Shown here: piece after piece, positions 16,034 to 24,589 of the stretch
How the letters are laid out: every line of letters starts with the position of its first letter
How positions within the stretch are numbered: the stretch's first letter is position 1
Assembly (NCBI GenBank): GCA_026986435.1
Contig: JALSOP010000037.1
Span: 1-55,076 of the forward strand
DNA length: 55,076 nt
Direction: 5' to 3'
From: Desulfurococcales archaeon
Lineage (GTDB): Archaea > Thermoproteota > Thermoprotei_A > Sulfolobales > NBVN01
Made by a program: the position numbers and the translations under genes
The notes under the pieces: model-generated
Database searches by the model: none
The model's input: only the letters and a program-made list of their open reading frames with translations
Told to the model about the DNA's origin: nothing

Positions 16034-17068
16034 ATGAAACATTTAGTAGCGGATCTCACGGGTAAAGACTTAATCACGACCCAGGACTGGAGCGTTGAGG
16101 AACTCAGGCTCGCCATAGAACTTGCAAAGGACCTGAAGAGGCGGTACGTACATTACGGAATAGAGGGTATACCGAAGATACTGGATAGGAAGACGTTCTT
16201 CATGCTCTTCTACGCCCCCTCCACCAGGACCAGGGCTGCCTTCGAGGCTGCGATGACCTACCTCGGCGGCCACGCCCAGTACATCGAGGCCAGGATGACC
16301 AGGATGGGTGAGGGTGAGAAGGTCAAGGACGTAGTGACTATGTACGAGAGATACGGGCAGGGCCTCGGCATAAGGATACTTGATAAGGCGATAGACTTCA
16401 AGCACGGCGTTGGCAACGCCATCATAAGAGAGGCCGCCAAGCACATCAGCATACCCGTCATCAACATGGCTGACGACCAGTTCCACCCCACGCAGGGACT
16501 CGCCGACTACATGACCTTCGAGGAGGTCTTCCCGAACCCGAAGGGCAAGAAATACGTCATCATGTGGGCGTACTCCCCGCACGTCAGGGGGCCGTGCAGC
16601 GTCAACGAGGACCTCCTCCTCTTCACGAGGATGGGTGTTGACGTGACCGTGGTCTACCCGCCGGAGTTCGAGCTATACCCGGACATCGTGGAGATGGCTA
16701 AGAAGAACGCTGAAGCGAGTGGCGCTCACCTCGAATTCAGCAACGACTACAAGGAGGCACTGAGCGGCGCCCACGCCGTCTTCCCGAGGAACTGGGCGAC
16801 CAGGCAGCTCCAAGAGCTGGGGTACAGCAAGTTCGCTGAGCAGGAGCTACAGATATACGAGAAGTACAAAGACTGGAAGGTCACTAAGGACCTTATGGAC
16901 CTCATGGACAAGAGCGGTGTTCTGATGCACGTCATGCCCATAATGAGGGGCTACGAGGCCGACGACGAGGTCGTAGACTCACCTAGGTCCGTGCTCTACG
17001 AGCAGGCCGAGAACGGACTCTGGACCAAGGCCGCGGTCCTCGCCCTAACCATGGCCAACATAAGGTGA
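16034..17068 (+). CDS. YgeW-like carbamoyltransferase, copy 1
   Basis: A 344-residue aspartate/ornithine-transcarbamoylase-fold protein. The carbamoyl phosphate signature STRTR is at residues 63-67 and HPTQGLAD at about 151-158. The second domain has MWAYSPHVRGPCSV and FPRNWAT, as in the E. coli YgeW (unknown carbamoyltransferase) branch as I recall it; the ornithine-binding DxxxSMG motif is absent. The usual catalytic HCLP is HVMP here (LMHVMPIMRG), so the acceptor is probably not ornithine. It would transfer or phosphorolytically release carbamoyl phosphate. Neighbours are a paralogue and carbamate kinase. The acceptor is unknown. Confidence 0.82.
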   Translation: MKHLVADLTGKDLITTQDWSVEELRLAIELAKDLKRRYVHYGIEGIPKILDRKTFFMLFYAPSTRTRAAFEAAMTYLGGHAQYIEARMTRMGEGEKVKDVVTMYERYGQGLGIRILDKAIDFKHGVGNAIIREAAKHISIPVINMADDQFHPTQGLADYMTFEEVFPNPKGKKYVIMWAYSPHVRGPCSVNEDLLLFTRMGVDVTVVYPPEFELYPDIVEMAKKNAEASGAHLEFSNDYKEALSGAHAVFPRNWATRQLQELGYSKFAEQELQIYEKYKDWKVTKDLMDLMDKSGVLMHVMPIMRGYEADDEVVDSPRSVLYEQAENGLWTKAAVLALTMANIR

Positions 17069-17153
17069 GCGGAATCTTAACATAGATGTGCATAAATGAT
17101 AGGCAAACACAACATAATTTTCTTAACCACCTAAACCAGGCCGCATTAGACTC

Positions 17154-17167
17154 TCTTTTTAAAAAGC
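17154..17167 (+). promoter_or_regulatory. Probable TATA element for carbamoyltransferase copy 2
   Basis: The stretch CTTTTTAAAAAGCC contains a perfect AT palindrome about 26 bases before position 17189, where transcription would start 8 bases before the ATG at 17197. The 128-base gap between the two carbamoyltransferase genes, with this box, suggests that copy 2 has its own promoter. Confidence 0.5.
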
Positions 17168-17196
17168 CGACCAATCATTAAGATGAGGTCCTAACC

Positions 17197-18267
17197 ATGG
17201 GACTTCCTTGGTATGTTGGGTACTTCGAGGGTAAGCACTGGCTAACTAACATTGACTACACGCAGGATGACATAAGGAAGGTTATAGAGGCAGCCCTTGA
17301 TCTGAAAAGGAAGTTCAGGAGCCGGGTACCGACCCCCTACCTTAAGGGCAAGACGCTCTTCATGCTGTTCTACAACAGGTCGCTGAGAACCAGAAACAGT
17401 TTCGAGGCCGGCATGTTCCAGCTAGGTGGCCACGCCCACTTCCTCTCCCCGAACGATGTCTACACGCCGACCCTGCCAGAGGACATGGAGCCCTACAAGA
17501 CCGAGGCTATCAGGGACGTGGCCAGGGTGCTCAGCAGGTACGGCGACGGCATAGCCATAAGAATCTACGGTGACGCCGCCAAGTGGCACATTGGCAGGGG
17601 CCACAGGGTCATCGAGGAATTCGCTAAGTGGGCCGAGATACCCGTGCTCAACATGGAGGACGACGTCTACCACCCGTTCCAGGCCCTCGCAGATATTATG
17701 GCGGTCCTGGAGGTGTTGCCAAAGATACAGGGCAAGAAGTTCGTCGTCTCCTACGCCTATAGCGGCGGCCTAAAGCCTCTCGCCGTCCCGCAGAGCGTGA
17801 CCCTAATAGCAGCGATGTTTGGTGCTGAGGTCGTACTGGCTCACCCACCGGGCTTCGAGCTCCAAGACCACATAATCCAGAAGGCTAAGGAGCTCGCCGA
17901 CCAGTACGGCGGCAGCTTCACCATAACCAACAACATGGAGGAGGCCTTCGAGGGCGCCGCCGTGGTCTACCCGAAGGCCTGGTCGCCGAAGGGCTTCTTC
18001 CCGCCGTACAACAGCACTGTGGACAAGGAGGGCGCTAAGGAGTACCAGAAGAAGTTCAAGGACTGGATAGTCACCATGGACCTGCTCGAGAAGGCTGGCA
18101 AGCCGTACTATATGCACTGTGGCCCTGCAGACAGGGGACAGGAGGTCACTGACGAGGTACTCGACAGCTACGAGAGGAGCCTTTACTTCCAGGAGGCGGA
18201 GAACAGGCTCCACGTCCAGAAGGCCGTAATGGCCATGGTCATGGGCTCCAGGTTCCAAGAGTTTTAA
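17197..18267 (+). CDS. YgeW-like carbamoyltransferase, copy 2
   Basis: A 356-residue paralogue of the preceding gene. The carbamoyl phosphate motif is SLRTR (residues 62-66), followed by HPFQALAD (about 159-166), the YgeW-like block YAYSGGLKPLAVPQS, AHPPGFELQDHIIQKAKELAD and YPKAWSPKG. The catalytic loop reads YMHCGPADRG, closer to the YgeW form (MHCLPAD) than copy 1 is. SLRTR also occurs in N-acetyl- and N-succinylornithine transcarbamoylases, so an arginine-related acceptor cannot be excluded. Divergence between the two copies in the acceptor and catalytic loops suggests different substrates or steps. Carbamate kinase follows after 60 bases. Confidence 0.82.
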   Translation: MGLPWYVGYFEGKHWLTNIDYTQDDIRKVIEAALDLKRKFRSRVPTPYLKGKTLFMLFYNRSLRTRNSFEAGMFQLGGHAHFLSPNDVYTPTLPEDMEPYKTEAIRDVARVLSRYGDGIAIRIYGDAAKWHIGRGHRVIEEFAKWAEIPVLNMEDDVYHPFQALADIMAVLEVLPKIQGKKFVVSYAYSGGLKPLAVPQSVTLIAAMFGAEVVLAHPPGFELQDHIIQKAKELADQYGGSFTITNNMEEAFEGAAVVYPKAWSPKGFFPPYNSTVDKEGAKEYQKKFKDWIVTMDLLEKAGKPYYMHCGPADRGQEVTDEVLDSYERSLYFQEAENRLHVQKAVMAMVMGSRFQEF

Positions 18268-18302
18268 ATCTAAACCTAAAACCCATCCAAACAATCATAA
18301 GA

Positions 18303-18323
18303 GATCACGAAACTCCGGTGATC
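18303..18323 (+). promoter_or_regulatory. Inverted repeat covering the carbamate kinase ribosome-binding site
   Basis: GATCAC (18303-18308) and GTGATC (18318-18323) form a perfect 6-base inverted repeat with a 9-base loop. The right arm is also the ribosome-binding site GGTGATC, 4 bases before the ATG at 18328. A hairpin would hide that site, but six pairs are weak at high temperature, so a DNA-level operator is equally possible. Confidence 0.35.
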
Positions 18324-18327
18324 GATC

Positions 18328-19293
18328 ATGGCTGAGAGGAATGAGAAATACGTATTAATCGCTCTGGGAGGCAATGCTTTCCAGACCAAAGGTGAACCAG
18401 GTACTACAGAGAATTATTGGAAGAACGCGTACAAGGCGGCTGAGACTATAGTAAAGATTGTCAAAGAAGGCTACAAAGTGGCGATCACCCATGGAAACGG
18501 CCCCCAGGTCGGTACCATACTTGAGTGGATGGAGAGGTCAAAGGACAAGATACCTCCACTCGCGATGGATATAGCCGGGGCAATGACGCAAGGCTGGCTC
18601 GGCTACCTACTGATGCAGTCGATAGGTAACCTCCTCATTAAGGAGGGTATTAAGGACCACATTAAGGGAGTGGTTGCCATAGTAAATCAGGTGCTCGTAA
18701 GCAAGGACGACCCCGCATGGCAGAACCCGACGAAGTACGTGGGCAGCTACTACACTGAGGAGGAGGCGAAGCGCCTGGCCAAGGAGAAGGGCTGGGTAAT
18801 CAAGCCTGACCCAAGAGGCGGCTGGAGGAGGGTTGTGCCCTCTCCCGACCCCAAGCAGAACATTGAGGTAGAAGCTGTGAAGAAGCTGCTTGATGAGGGC
18901 TGGATAGTGATAGCATCGGGAGGCGGCGGGATACCGGTGATCAAGGAGGAGGACGGCACCCTAAAGGGTGTTGAGGCGGTGATCGACAAGGACCTAGCTG
19001 GCGAAGTCCTAGCGACTGAGCTGGGTGTCGGCCAGTTTATAATCCTTACCGACGTTGACGGTGTCTATCTGAACTTCAAGCAGCCCAACCAGAAGAAGCT
19101 CGACGTGGTGAAGGCCTCAGAGCTCGAGAAGTACTACAAGGAGGGCCACTTCAAGCCAGGCTCCATGGGCCCGAAGGTACTGGCAGCGATCAGGTTCGTG
19201 AGGCACGGCGGTCTCAGGGCGGCCATCGGCCACCTAAAGCAGGGCTATGAAGTCGTTAAGGGCCAGGCAGGAACTACGATACTCCCAGACTAA
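18328..19293 (+). CDS. Carbamate kinase
   Basis: A 321-residue amino-acid-kinase-fold enzyme with the carbamate kinase blocks LIALGGNAF (residues 10-18), THGNGPQVG, IASGGGGIPV, DKDLAGEVLATELG and GSMGPKVLAAIRF. It makes ATP from ADP and carbamoyl phosphate, or in some hyperthermophiles runs in reverse as a carbamoyl phosphate synthetase. With two carbamoyltransferases upstream and no arginine deiminase in the window, an ATP-yielding catabolic role is the favoured reading, with the synthetic role as the alternative. T-rich DNA follows. Confidence 0.93.
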   Translation: MAERNEKYVLIALGGNAFQTKGEPGTTENYWKNAYKAAETIVKIVKEGYKVAITHGNGPQVGTILEWMERSKDKIPPLAMDIAGAMTQGWLGYLLMQSIGNLLIKEGIKDHIKGVVAIVNQVLVSKDDPAWQNPTKYVGSYYTEEEAKRLAKEKGWVIKPDPRGGWRRVVPSPDPKQNIEVEAVKKLLDEGWIVIASGGGGIPVIKEEDGTLKGVEAVIDKDLAGEVLATELGVGQFIILTDVDGVYLNFKQPNQKKLDVVKASELEKYYKEGHFKPGSMGPKVLAAIRFVRHGGLRAAIGHLKQGYEVVKGQAGTTILPD

Positions 19294-19310
19294 GCGTAAT
19301 AGGATACAGA

Positions 19311-19330
19311 TTTTTATCTTAACATTTTTA
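19311..19330 (+). terminator. Probable T-tract terminator after carbamate kinase
   Basis: Two T5 tracts (19311-19315 and 19325-19329) lie 18-37 bases after the carbamate kinase stop, at the head of a 215-base AT-rich gap (19294-19508). T-tracts without a hairpin are normal archaeal terminators. Nothing else is recognisable in the gap except a TATA-like TTTATTAAAAGG near 19466-19477 and the ribosome-binding site GGAGAGG just before 19509. Confidence 0.5.
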
Positions 19331-19508
19331 TTAAATTTTCCGTTAGCTTGTATACAATATCCTCTAATTCTAATTTTAATCTAAGTTATCTTAACTAAAT
19401 AATGTACACTTAAAGCCAATAATGCCTACCCTGCGTCTCGCTTATTTGCTTTCCTTAATTAACGGTTTATTAAAAGGTATGTCGGTGATAGATTTCTAGG
19501 AGAGGATT

Positions 19509-20897
19509 ATGAAAGATAAAGTTGACATACTCATAAATAACGCCCTCGTTGTCACTATGAACAGAAACAGAGATGTAATACCTAGAGGTTTTGTCGCCAT
19601 AAGAGATGGAAAAATAGTCGATGTTGGGGTCGGTGACGGTACCAGCAAGTACGAGTCTGAGGAGATTGTTGAGGGTCGGCGCACTGTTGTAACACCTGGA
19701 TTCGTGTGCGCTCACACACACTTTTACGGTGTGCTCCTCGCAGCATCCACGTGGTTTGGGTTGATTGAGCCGCCTACTGACTTTCAGCAGAATCTTCAGA
19801 GGATATGGTGGGCTCTTGACGAGAACATAACGTACGATGACATATACGTAGCTTCGCTGATGGGCTCCATAATGTTTGCAAGGACAGGCACAACATTCTT
19901 CAAAGACATGAATTCCTCGCCAAACTCGGTGACAAACGGACTAGACTACATAAGGAAAGGAGCGGAGGAGGTCGGTTTAAGGGGTTTTGCAGGCTTCTGC
20001 GCTACGCAGAGGAGGAGCCCTGAGGAGGGGTTCAAAATAATCGCAGAGAACGAGAGATTCGTTAGGGAGACGCATTCTGATCCCAAGGCAAGGGTTAAGG
20101 GATTCTTCGCTGTACACGCGTCCTTTACTGTGACTGATGAAGTGCTGACAAAGACAAAGGAGCTAGCGGACAAGTACGGAACAATTTATGCGATGCACGT
20201 TGAAGAGGGCCTTATAGACGTGTACCACAATATCGAGAGATACGGTAAAAGACCAATAGAAAGGCTGAGGGACATAGGCTTCCTCTCTGATAGATTCGTG
20301 GCCGTGCATGTTGTGCAGGCGATTGATGAAGAACTTAAAATTATTAAGGAGTACGGGGTAAATGTGGCACATAATGCTATGAGCAATATGATAAACGGTG
20401 TCGGTGTTCCACGCATTCAGAAGATGCTGGAACTCGGCATAAATGTTGCCATAGGTAATGATGGTTATGTATTCGATGTATTCGATAACATGAGGTCAAC
20501 ATACCTTGTGCATAAGGTCGTGAATAAAGATCCGAGGATCCTAGCCCCTCTAGACGTAATTGAGATGGCGACAATCAACGCAGCCAAGGCCCTGCACATG
20601 GACGACAGAATAGGGTCTATAGAGCCGGGTAAGGACGCTGACATAGTCATCATAAGACCAGAGTTTGTGCCAACACCTCTGAACGAGAAGACAGTCTACG
20701 GTCATATAGTGAATACGTTCACTGGCCAGGACGTGTGGGGCGTCCTTGTGGAGGGTAGGTGGGTGACTAAGGAGAGGAAGTTCATGACAGTGGATGTCGA
20801 GGAGGCTATGGAAAAGGCTCATAAGACAATAGAGAGACTCTGGGACAGGATGGCGTCCATGGAGGAAAAGTACAAGATAGAGTACCTCCGCGCATGA
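19509..20897 (+). CDS. SsnA/chlorohydrolase-like amidohydrolase
   Basis: A 462-residue amidohydrolase-superfamily metalloenzyme of the deaminase (TrzA/AtzB/SsnA) branch. Metal and catalytic residues are visible: H69 and H71 (CAHTHFYG), H230 (MHVEEG), H267 (VHVVQA) and D318 (IGNDGY). Family members deaminate or dechlorinate heterocyclic bases. The length and the GNDGY ending resemble E. coli SsnA, a gene of the anaerobic uric acid degradation island that also holds YgeW and a carbamate kinase. It stands 6 bases upstream of the PreA-like gene, likely an operon. The substrate is unknown; guanine or another purine or ureide is plausible. Confidence 0.85.
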   Translation: MKDKVDILINNALVVTMNRNRDVIPRGFVAIRDGKIVDVGVGDGTSKYESEEIVEGRRTVVTPGFVCAHTHFYGVLLAASTWFGLIEPPTDFQQNLQRIWWALDENITYDDIYVASLMGSIMFARTGTTFFKDMNSSPNSVTNGLDYIRKGAEEVGLRGFAGFCATQRRSPEEGFKIIAENERFVRETHSDPKARVKGFFAVHASFTVTDEVLTKTKELADKYGTIYAMHVEEGLIDVYHNIERYGKRPIERLRDIGFLSDRFVAVHVVQAIDEELKIIKEYGVNVAHNAMSNMINGVGVPRIQKMLELGINVAIGNDGYVFDVFDNMRSTYLVHKVVNKDPRILAPLDVIEMATINAAKALHMDDRIGSIEPGKDADIVIIRPEFVPTPLNEKTVYGHIVNTFTGQDVWGVLVEGRWVTKERKFMTVDVEEAMEKAHKTIERLWDRMASMEEKYKIEYLRA

Positions 20898-20918
20898 GAT
20901 TTTGTGGGGGTGAATAAG

Positions 20919-22139
20919 GTGGCGGTGGATCTAACCGTAGAGATAGCGGGCCTAAAGTTCAAGAACCCGATCCTAAACTCCGCATGCCCTATATCAAGGG
21001 ATGGCCCAGCCATGGAGAGGCTGGCCGAGGCCGGCATAGGAGGCTTAGTGAGCAAGACCATAGGTGTCGTCGCTGCCAAGGTGCCGAGGCCTCACATGGG
21101 CGTGGTGAACAGAGGCATAATTGACATGGTCGTGCCGACCTACAGAGGAGGGCAGTTCCAGACAAGAGTCAACAAAATAAGGGGTGCGTTCTACGGACTC
21201 CTCAACGCAGAGCTATGGACAGATCTTCCGCCGGAGCAGTGGTTCGAGAAGGAGTTACCCTATGCTAGGAAAGTTGCCGACAAGTTCGGAATACCCCTGA
21301 TTGCCAGTATCGGCTATAAGCCTCACGAGCTGAAGGAACTAGGGCCAAAGGCTGTTAAGGCCGGTGCCGAGGGCATAGAGTTCTCTACCCACTACCTCGG
21401 CTACGACTACAGGCCAGTAATTGAGTCGGCAAAGGCACTGAGGGAGGCTGTGGATGTGCCAATATTCCCGAAGCTCTCACCACACATCTTCGGACTGACC
21501 GAGATGGTCAAAGAGCTTGAGCAGGTCGGTGTAGACGGTATAGTGGCTATAAATACCGTTGGTCCAGCCCTTCACATAGACATTGAGACTGGCAGGCCGT
21601 ATATGGGTGGTCCCTTTGGCCACGGCTGGCTCTCGGGCCCCGCGATAAAGCCCATAGGTGTAGCAATAGTAGCGGAGATAGCGAAGAACACTAAGCTCCC
21701 CGTGATCGGTGTCGGAGGCGTCACTACGCCTGAAGACGTGATCGAGTACATAATGGCCGGTGCCTCGGCGGTGCAAGTCTGTACATCGGTTCTCGTAGAA
21801 GGTCTTGGGGTGATAAAGAAGCTTGTCGAGGGGGTTGAGAAGTGGCTGAAGGAGCACGGCTACTCATCGATAGAGGACATAAAGGGTAAGGCCCTGAAGT
21901 ACCTGACAAAGGAGCCAGGGTGGTGGGAGATAAAGTCGCCGAAGGTTAACGAGGAACTCTGTATCTCGTGCGGGCTCTGTGAGCAGGTCTGTGACTACGA
22001 CGCTGTCCACCTCGTCAACAAGGGCGGTAAACTACTGCCCGTGGTGAACGAGCAGAAGTGCTACGGCTGTGGTCTCTGTACGACGGCCTGCCCGACCAGG
22101 GCGATACACTTCCCGGACGAGTACTGGCCCAAGATATGA
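20919..22139 (+). CDS. PreA-like dihydropyrimidine/dihydroorotate dehydrogenase with two 4Fe-4S clusters
   Basis: A flavin TIM-barrel of the dihydroorotate dehydrogenase family (start AGLKFKNPILNSACPISRDGP) with a C-terminal di-cluster ferredoxin domain, CISCGLCEQVC and CYGCGLCTTAC, in the last about 60 residues. This is the architecture of PreA, the catalytic subunit of NAD-dependent dihydropyrimidine dehydrogenase. No PreT-like NAD subunit is next to it, so ferredoxin may be the electron partner. I use GTG 20919, since GGGGGTGA lies 5 bases upstream; GTG at 20904 and 20910 are alternatives. It follows the SsnA-like gene by about 20 bases. Confidence 0.88.
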   Translation: MAVDLTVEIAGLKFKNPILNSACPISRDGPAMERLAEAGIGGLVSKTIGVVAAKVPRPHMGVVNRGIIDMVVPTYRGGQFQTRVNKIRGAFYGLLNAELWTDLPPEQWFEKELPYARKVADKFGIPLIASIGYKPHELKELGPKAVKAGAEGIEFSTHYLGYDYRPVIESAKALREAVDVPIFPKLSPHIFGLTEMVKELEQVGVDGIVAINTVGPALHIDIETGRPYMGGPFGHGWLSGPAIKPIGVAIVAEIAKNTKLPVIGVGGVTTPEDVIEYIMAGASAVQVCTSVLVEGLGVIKKLVEGVEKWLKEHGYSSIEDIKGKALKYLTKEPGWWEIKSPKVNEELCISCGLCEQVCDYDAVHLVNKGGKLLPVVNEQKCYGCGLCTTACPTRAIHFPDEYWPKI

Positions 22140-22226
22140 GGCAAGTGAGTGAACGTTTGTTTTTTACAATTGCAAGTTAATCTTCTTACATAACCTCACC
22201 CGTCTATTACCTCCGAGGTACCGGGG

Positions 22227-23504
22227 TTGAGTAGGTTCATTAAGTACCTAAAATGTTCCAGGTGCGGCAAGATCTACCCGTACGAGGATGCCCGGATAAC
22301 GTGTGAAAAGAATGACCTAGGTAGGCTCGACATACACTACGATTACGAAGCGATGAAGGAGGTCGTGACAAAAGAGTACCTGGCCAAGATACCGCTTGAG
22401 AGTATGTGGAAGTACAAAGACCTCATCCCGCCGAAGGACGAGAGCAAGATCGTTAGCCTGGGCGAGGGCGCTACCCCGCTGATAAAGGCAAAGAGGCTGG
22501 CGGAGGAGCTCGGCCTGAAGAACCTCTACCTGAAGGACGAGACCAGGAACCCTACGGGCTCGTTTAAGGACAGGGGCATGTCGGTGGCGGTGAGCGTTGC
22601 TAAGGAGTTCGGCTTTACTAAGGCAGTAACAGCGTCCAGCGGTAATGCCGCCGCTGCACTAGCGGCTTATGGTGCTAGGGCCGGGATCGACGTCATAGCA
22701 TTCGTGATAGAGCAGGCTGGCTACGGCAAGATAGCCCAGCTCCTCTTCTACGGAGCTAAGGTGTTCAGGGTGCGCGGACTCGGTAGGGAGGACCCGACCG
22801 TCAAGCTGATGAGGATGGTGCACGAGAGGTTCGGCTTCTACATGGCCCCGAGTTTCGGCCCCTTCAACCCGTACCAGATCGAGGGACCCAAGACGATCTC
22901 ATACGAGATCGTGGAGCAGCTGGGCTGGAGGAGCCCTGACTGGGTCTTCGTCCCTGTTGGGGCGGCATCACTCCTCACAGGCGTCTGGAAGGGGTTCAGG
23001 GACTTTAGGGAGCTAGGCATAATACCTGACCTACCCCACCTCTTCGCTGTTCAATCAACGGGTAACCCGCCCTTTGTGAGGGCGTTCAAGGAAGGGCAGG
23101 ACCCATTCAACATAAAGCCTTGGGATCATCCTCACACGATAGCGTGGGGGCTGGAGGACCCGTACCCCTGGGACGGTGATGCAGGCATAGCGGCTCTTAA
23201 GGAAACCAAGGGTGACGCCGAGGAGGTCCCAGACGAACTAATACTGAAGGCAATGAAGCTCCTGGCCTCCAGGGAGGGTGTGTTCGCGGAGCCCTCCGGC
23301 GCGGCCGGCCTCGCTGGCCTCATGGCCGCCCTCGAGGATGGGAGGGTTGATAAGGATGAGGAGGTAGTGGTTCTCGTCACTGGCCACGGGCTCAAAGACC
23401 CAGATGTGGTTAAGGAGAGCGCGGGTGATGCTCCGACGATCAGTGCTGACCTCGAGGAGTTCAAGTTCGTTCTGAGCAAGGCCTACGGTATCAAGATTCA
23501 GTGA
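22227..23504 (+). CDS. thrC: Threonine synthase-like PLP enzyme
   Basis: A 425-residue fold-type II PLP enzyme. An N-terminal knuckle (CSRC, C10/C13) is typical of archaeal threonine synthases. The PLP lysine is K114 in NPTGSFKDRGMS, the phosphate-binding loop is SSGNAAAALAAYG, and FAEPSGAAGLAG lies near the end. It should convert O-phosphohomoserine to threonine. It begins 87 bases after the PreA-like gene with its own AT-rich upstream DNA. Bacterial purine-degradation islands carry a PLP fold-type II ammonia-lyase (YgeX) in a comparable place, so a catabolic role is worth keeping in mind, but the motifs favour ThrC. Confidence 0.85.
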   Translation: MSRFIKYLKCSRCGKIYPYEDARITCEKNDLGRLDIHYDYEAMKEVVTKEYLAKIPLESMWKYKDLIPPKDESKIVSLGEGATPLIKAKRLAEELGLKNLYLKDETRNPTGSFKDRGMSVAVSVAKEFGFTKAVTASSGNAAAALAAYGARAGIDVIAFVIEQAGYGKIAQLLFYGAKVFRVRGLGREDPTVKLMRMVHERFGFYMAPSFGPFNPYQIEGPKTISYEIVEQLGWRSPDWVFVPVGAASLLTGVWKGFRDFRELGIIPDLPHLFAVQSTGNPPFVRAFKEGQDPFNIKPWDHPHTIAWGLEDPYPWDGDAGIAALKETKGDAEEVPDELILKAMKLLASREGVFAEPSGAAGLAGLMAALEDGRVDKDEEVVVLVTGHGLKDPDVVKESAGDAPTISADLEEFKFVLSKAYGIKIQ

Positions 23505-23599
23505 TTTTTACTCAGTAATGGTCCATGTATTACCATAGATAAGTGCCTTAAGCCGTCTCAGACCTAACCTGTAGGGGAGTTCTTCTGGACGCTGTACTG

Positions 23600-24589
23600 A
23601 TGAGGACTTTGGTGAAGGGCAATGACCACGGAGTAATATCGGTTGGCCTAGTGGATATAGATGGTGTCGAGGACGGAAGGATCCGCATAGTCACCCACGT
23701 CCACTCGGACCACACAGTGGGCTTAAGTAAGAGCACCAACATATCAGAGAAAATCGTTGCTACCCCTCTCACGCTCGAGTGGTTGCCTGTGCTTGGCCAT
23801 AAACTACCGCGACATAAGCTACTACCCCTTGATTACGGTGAGGAGGTTAGGGTGGGTGACCTGAAAATAACGTTCTATGAGTCAGTACACATTCCCGGCA
23901 CGGCGCAGGTGATGATAGAGTTTCCAGACGGTATAACACTTGCTTACACAAGCGATTTCAAAAAGCCTGGGGAGGGTACCCCAATACTCAGCCCGGACGT
24001 GCTGGTCATCGACGCCGTCTATGGGAGGCCGAACTACGTGAGGGAGTTCGATGACATTATCGACACGATCCTCGCCGACGCGGTGAGAGAGCTGCTGGCA
24101 ACCGGGCCCGTGTACCTCTACGGGTATCATGGCAAAATACAGGAGGTAATGGAGGTGCTTCGTAGGGAGGGTGTCGACGCCCCCTTCATACTCCCGTACA
24201 AGCAGTACCAGCTGGCGAGAATAGCTGAGAGGCACGGTCACAGGTTCGGTGACTATGTTCTCCAGGGAACGGATGAGGCTGAGGACATAATCAGGGATGG
24301 GTGGTTCATCTACTTCGCCCACGTCAACTCAAAGAGGAGACTGAATGGTGTTATGGGTAACCACCTTATCTTGAGCGGATGGGAATTCAGCAGACCTTAC
24401 AAGAGGATAGGGCGGAATAAGTGGCTCGTTGCCTTCAGCGATCACGCGGACTTCACGGGGCTCCTTAGGTATGTGGAGGAGAGCAGGCCTAAGCTATTGC
24501 TGGTGAACTTGCCGAGGAGCACGGGAGGGATAGAATTTGCTGAATACGTCAGGAAAAAATTTGGGATAGAGGCCCTACTACTCCCCTAA
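23600..24589 (+). CDS. Metallo-beta-lactamase/beta-CASP-like predicted exonuclease
   Basis: A 329-residue protein with the metallo-beta-lactamase motif HVHSDH (H33, H35, D37, H38), a second-shell YTSDFKKPG, and late motifs FAHVNSK, LSGW and FSDHADF that fit beta-CASP nucleases of the COG1236 group (YSH1/RNase J relatives). The family processes RNA or trims DNA ends; which one is not clear here. It has no KH domain, unlike the archaeal CPSF1 group. The gene is single, after a T-tract from thrC, and its last 12 bases overlap the convergent R15P isomerase gene. Confidence 0.75.
   Translation: MRTLVKGNDHGVISVGLVDIDGVEDGRIRIVTHVHSDHTVGLSKSTNISEKIVATPLTLEWLPVLGHKLPRHKLLPLDYGEEVRVGDLKITFYESVHIPGTAQVMIEFPDGITLAYTSDFKKPGEGTPILSPDVLVIDAVYGRPNYVREFDDIIDTILADAVRELLATGPVYLYGYHGKIQEVMEVLRREGVDAPFILPYKQYQLARIAERHGHRFGDYVLQGTDEAEDIIRDGWFIYFAHVNSKRRLNGVMGNHLILSGWEFSRPYKRIGRNKWLVAFSDHADFTGLLRYVEESRPKLLLVNLPRSTGGIEFAEYVRKKFGIEALLLP

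Noticed and set aside
16034-19293. Arginine deiminase or agmatine deiminase pathway (transferase plus carbamate kinase).
   Set aside because: No arginine or agmatine deiminase or antiporter is in the window, and the ornithine-binding motif is absent from both transferases.
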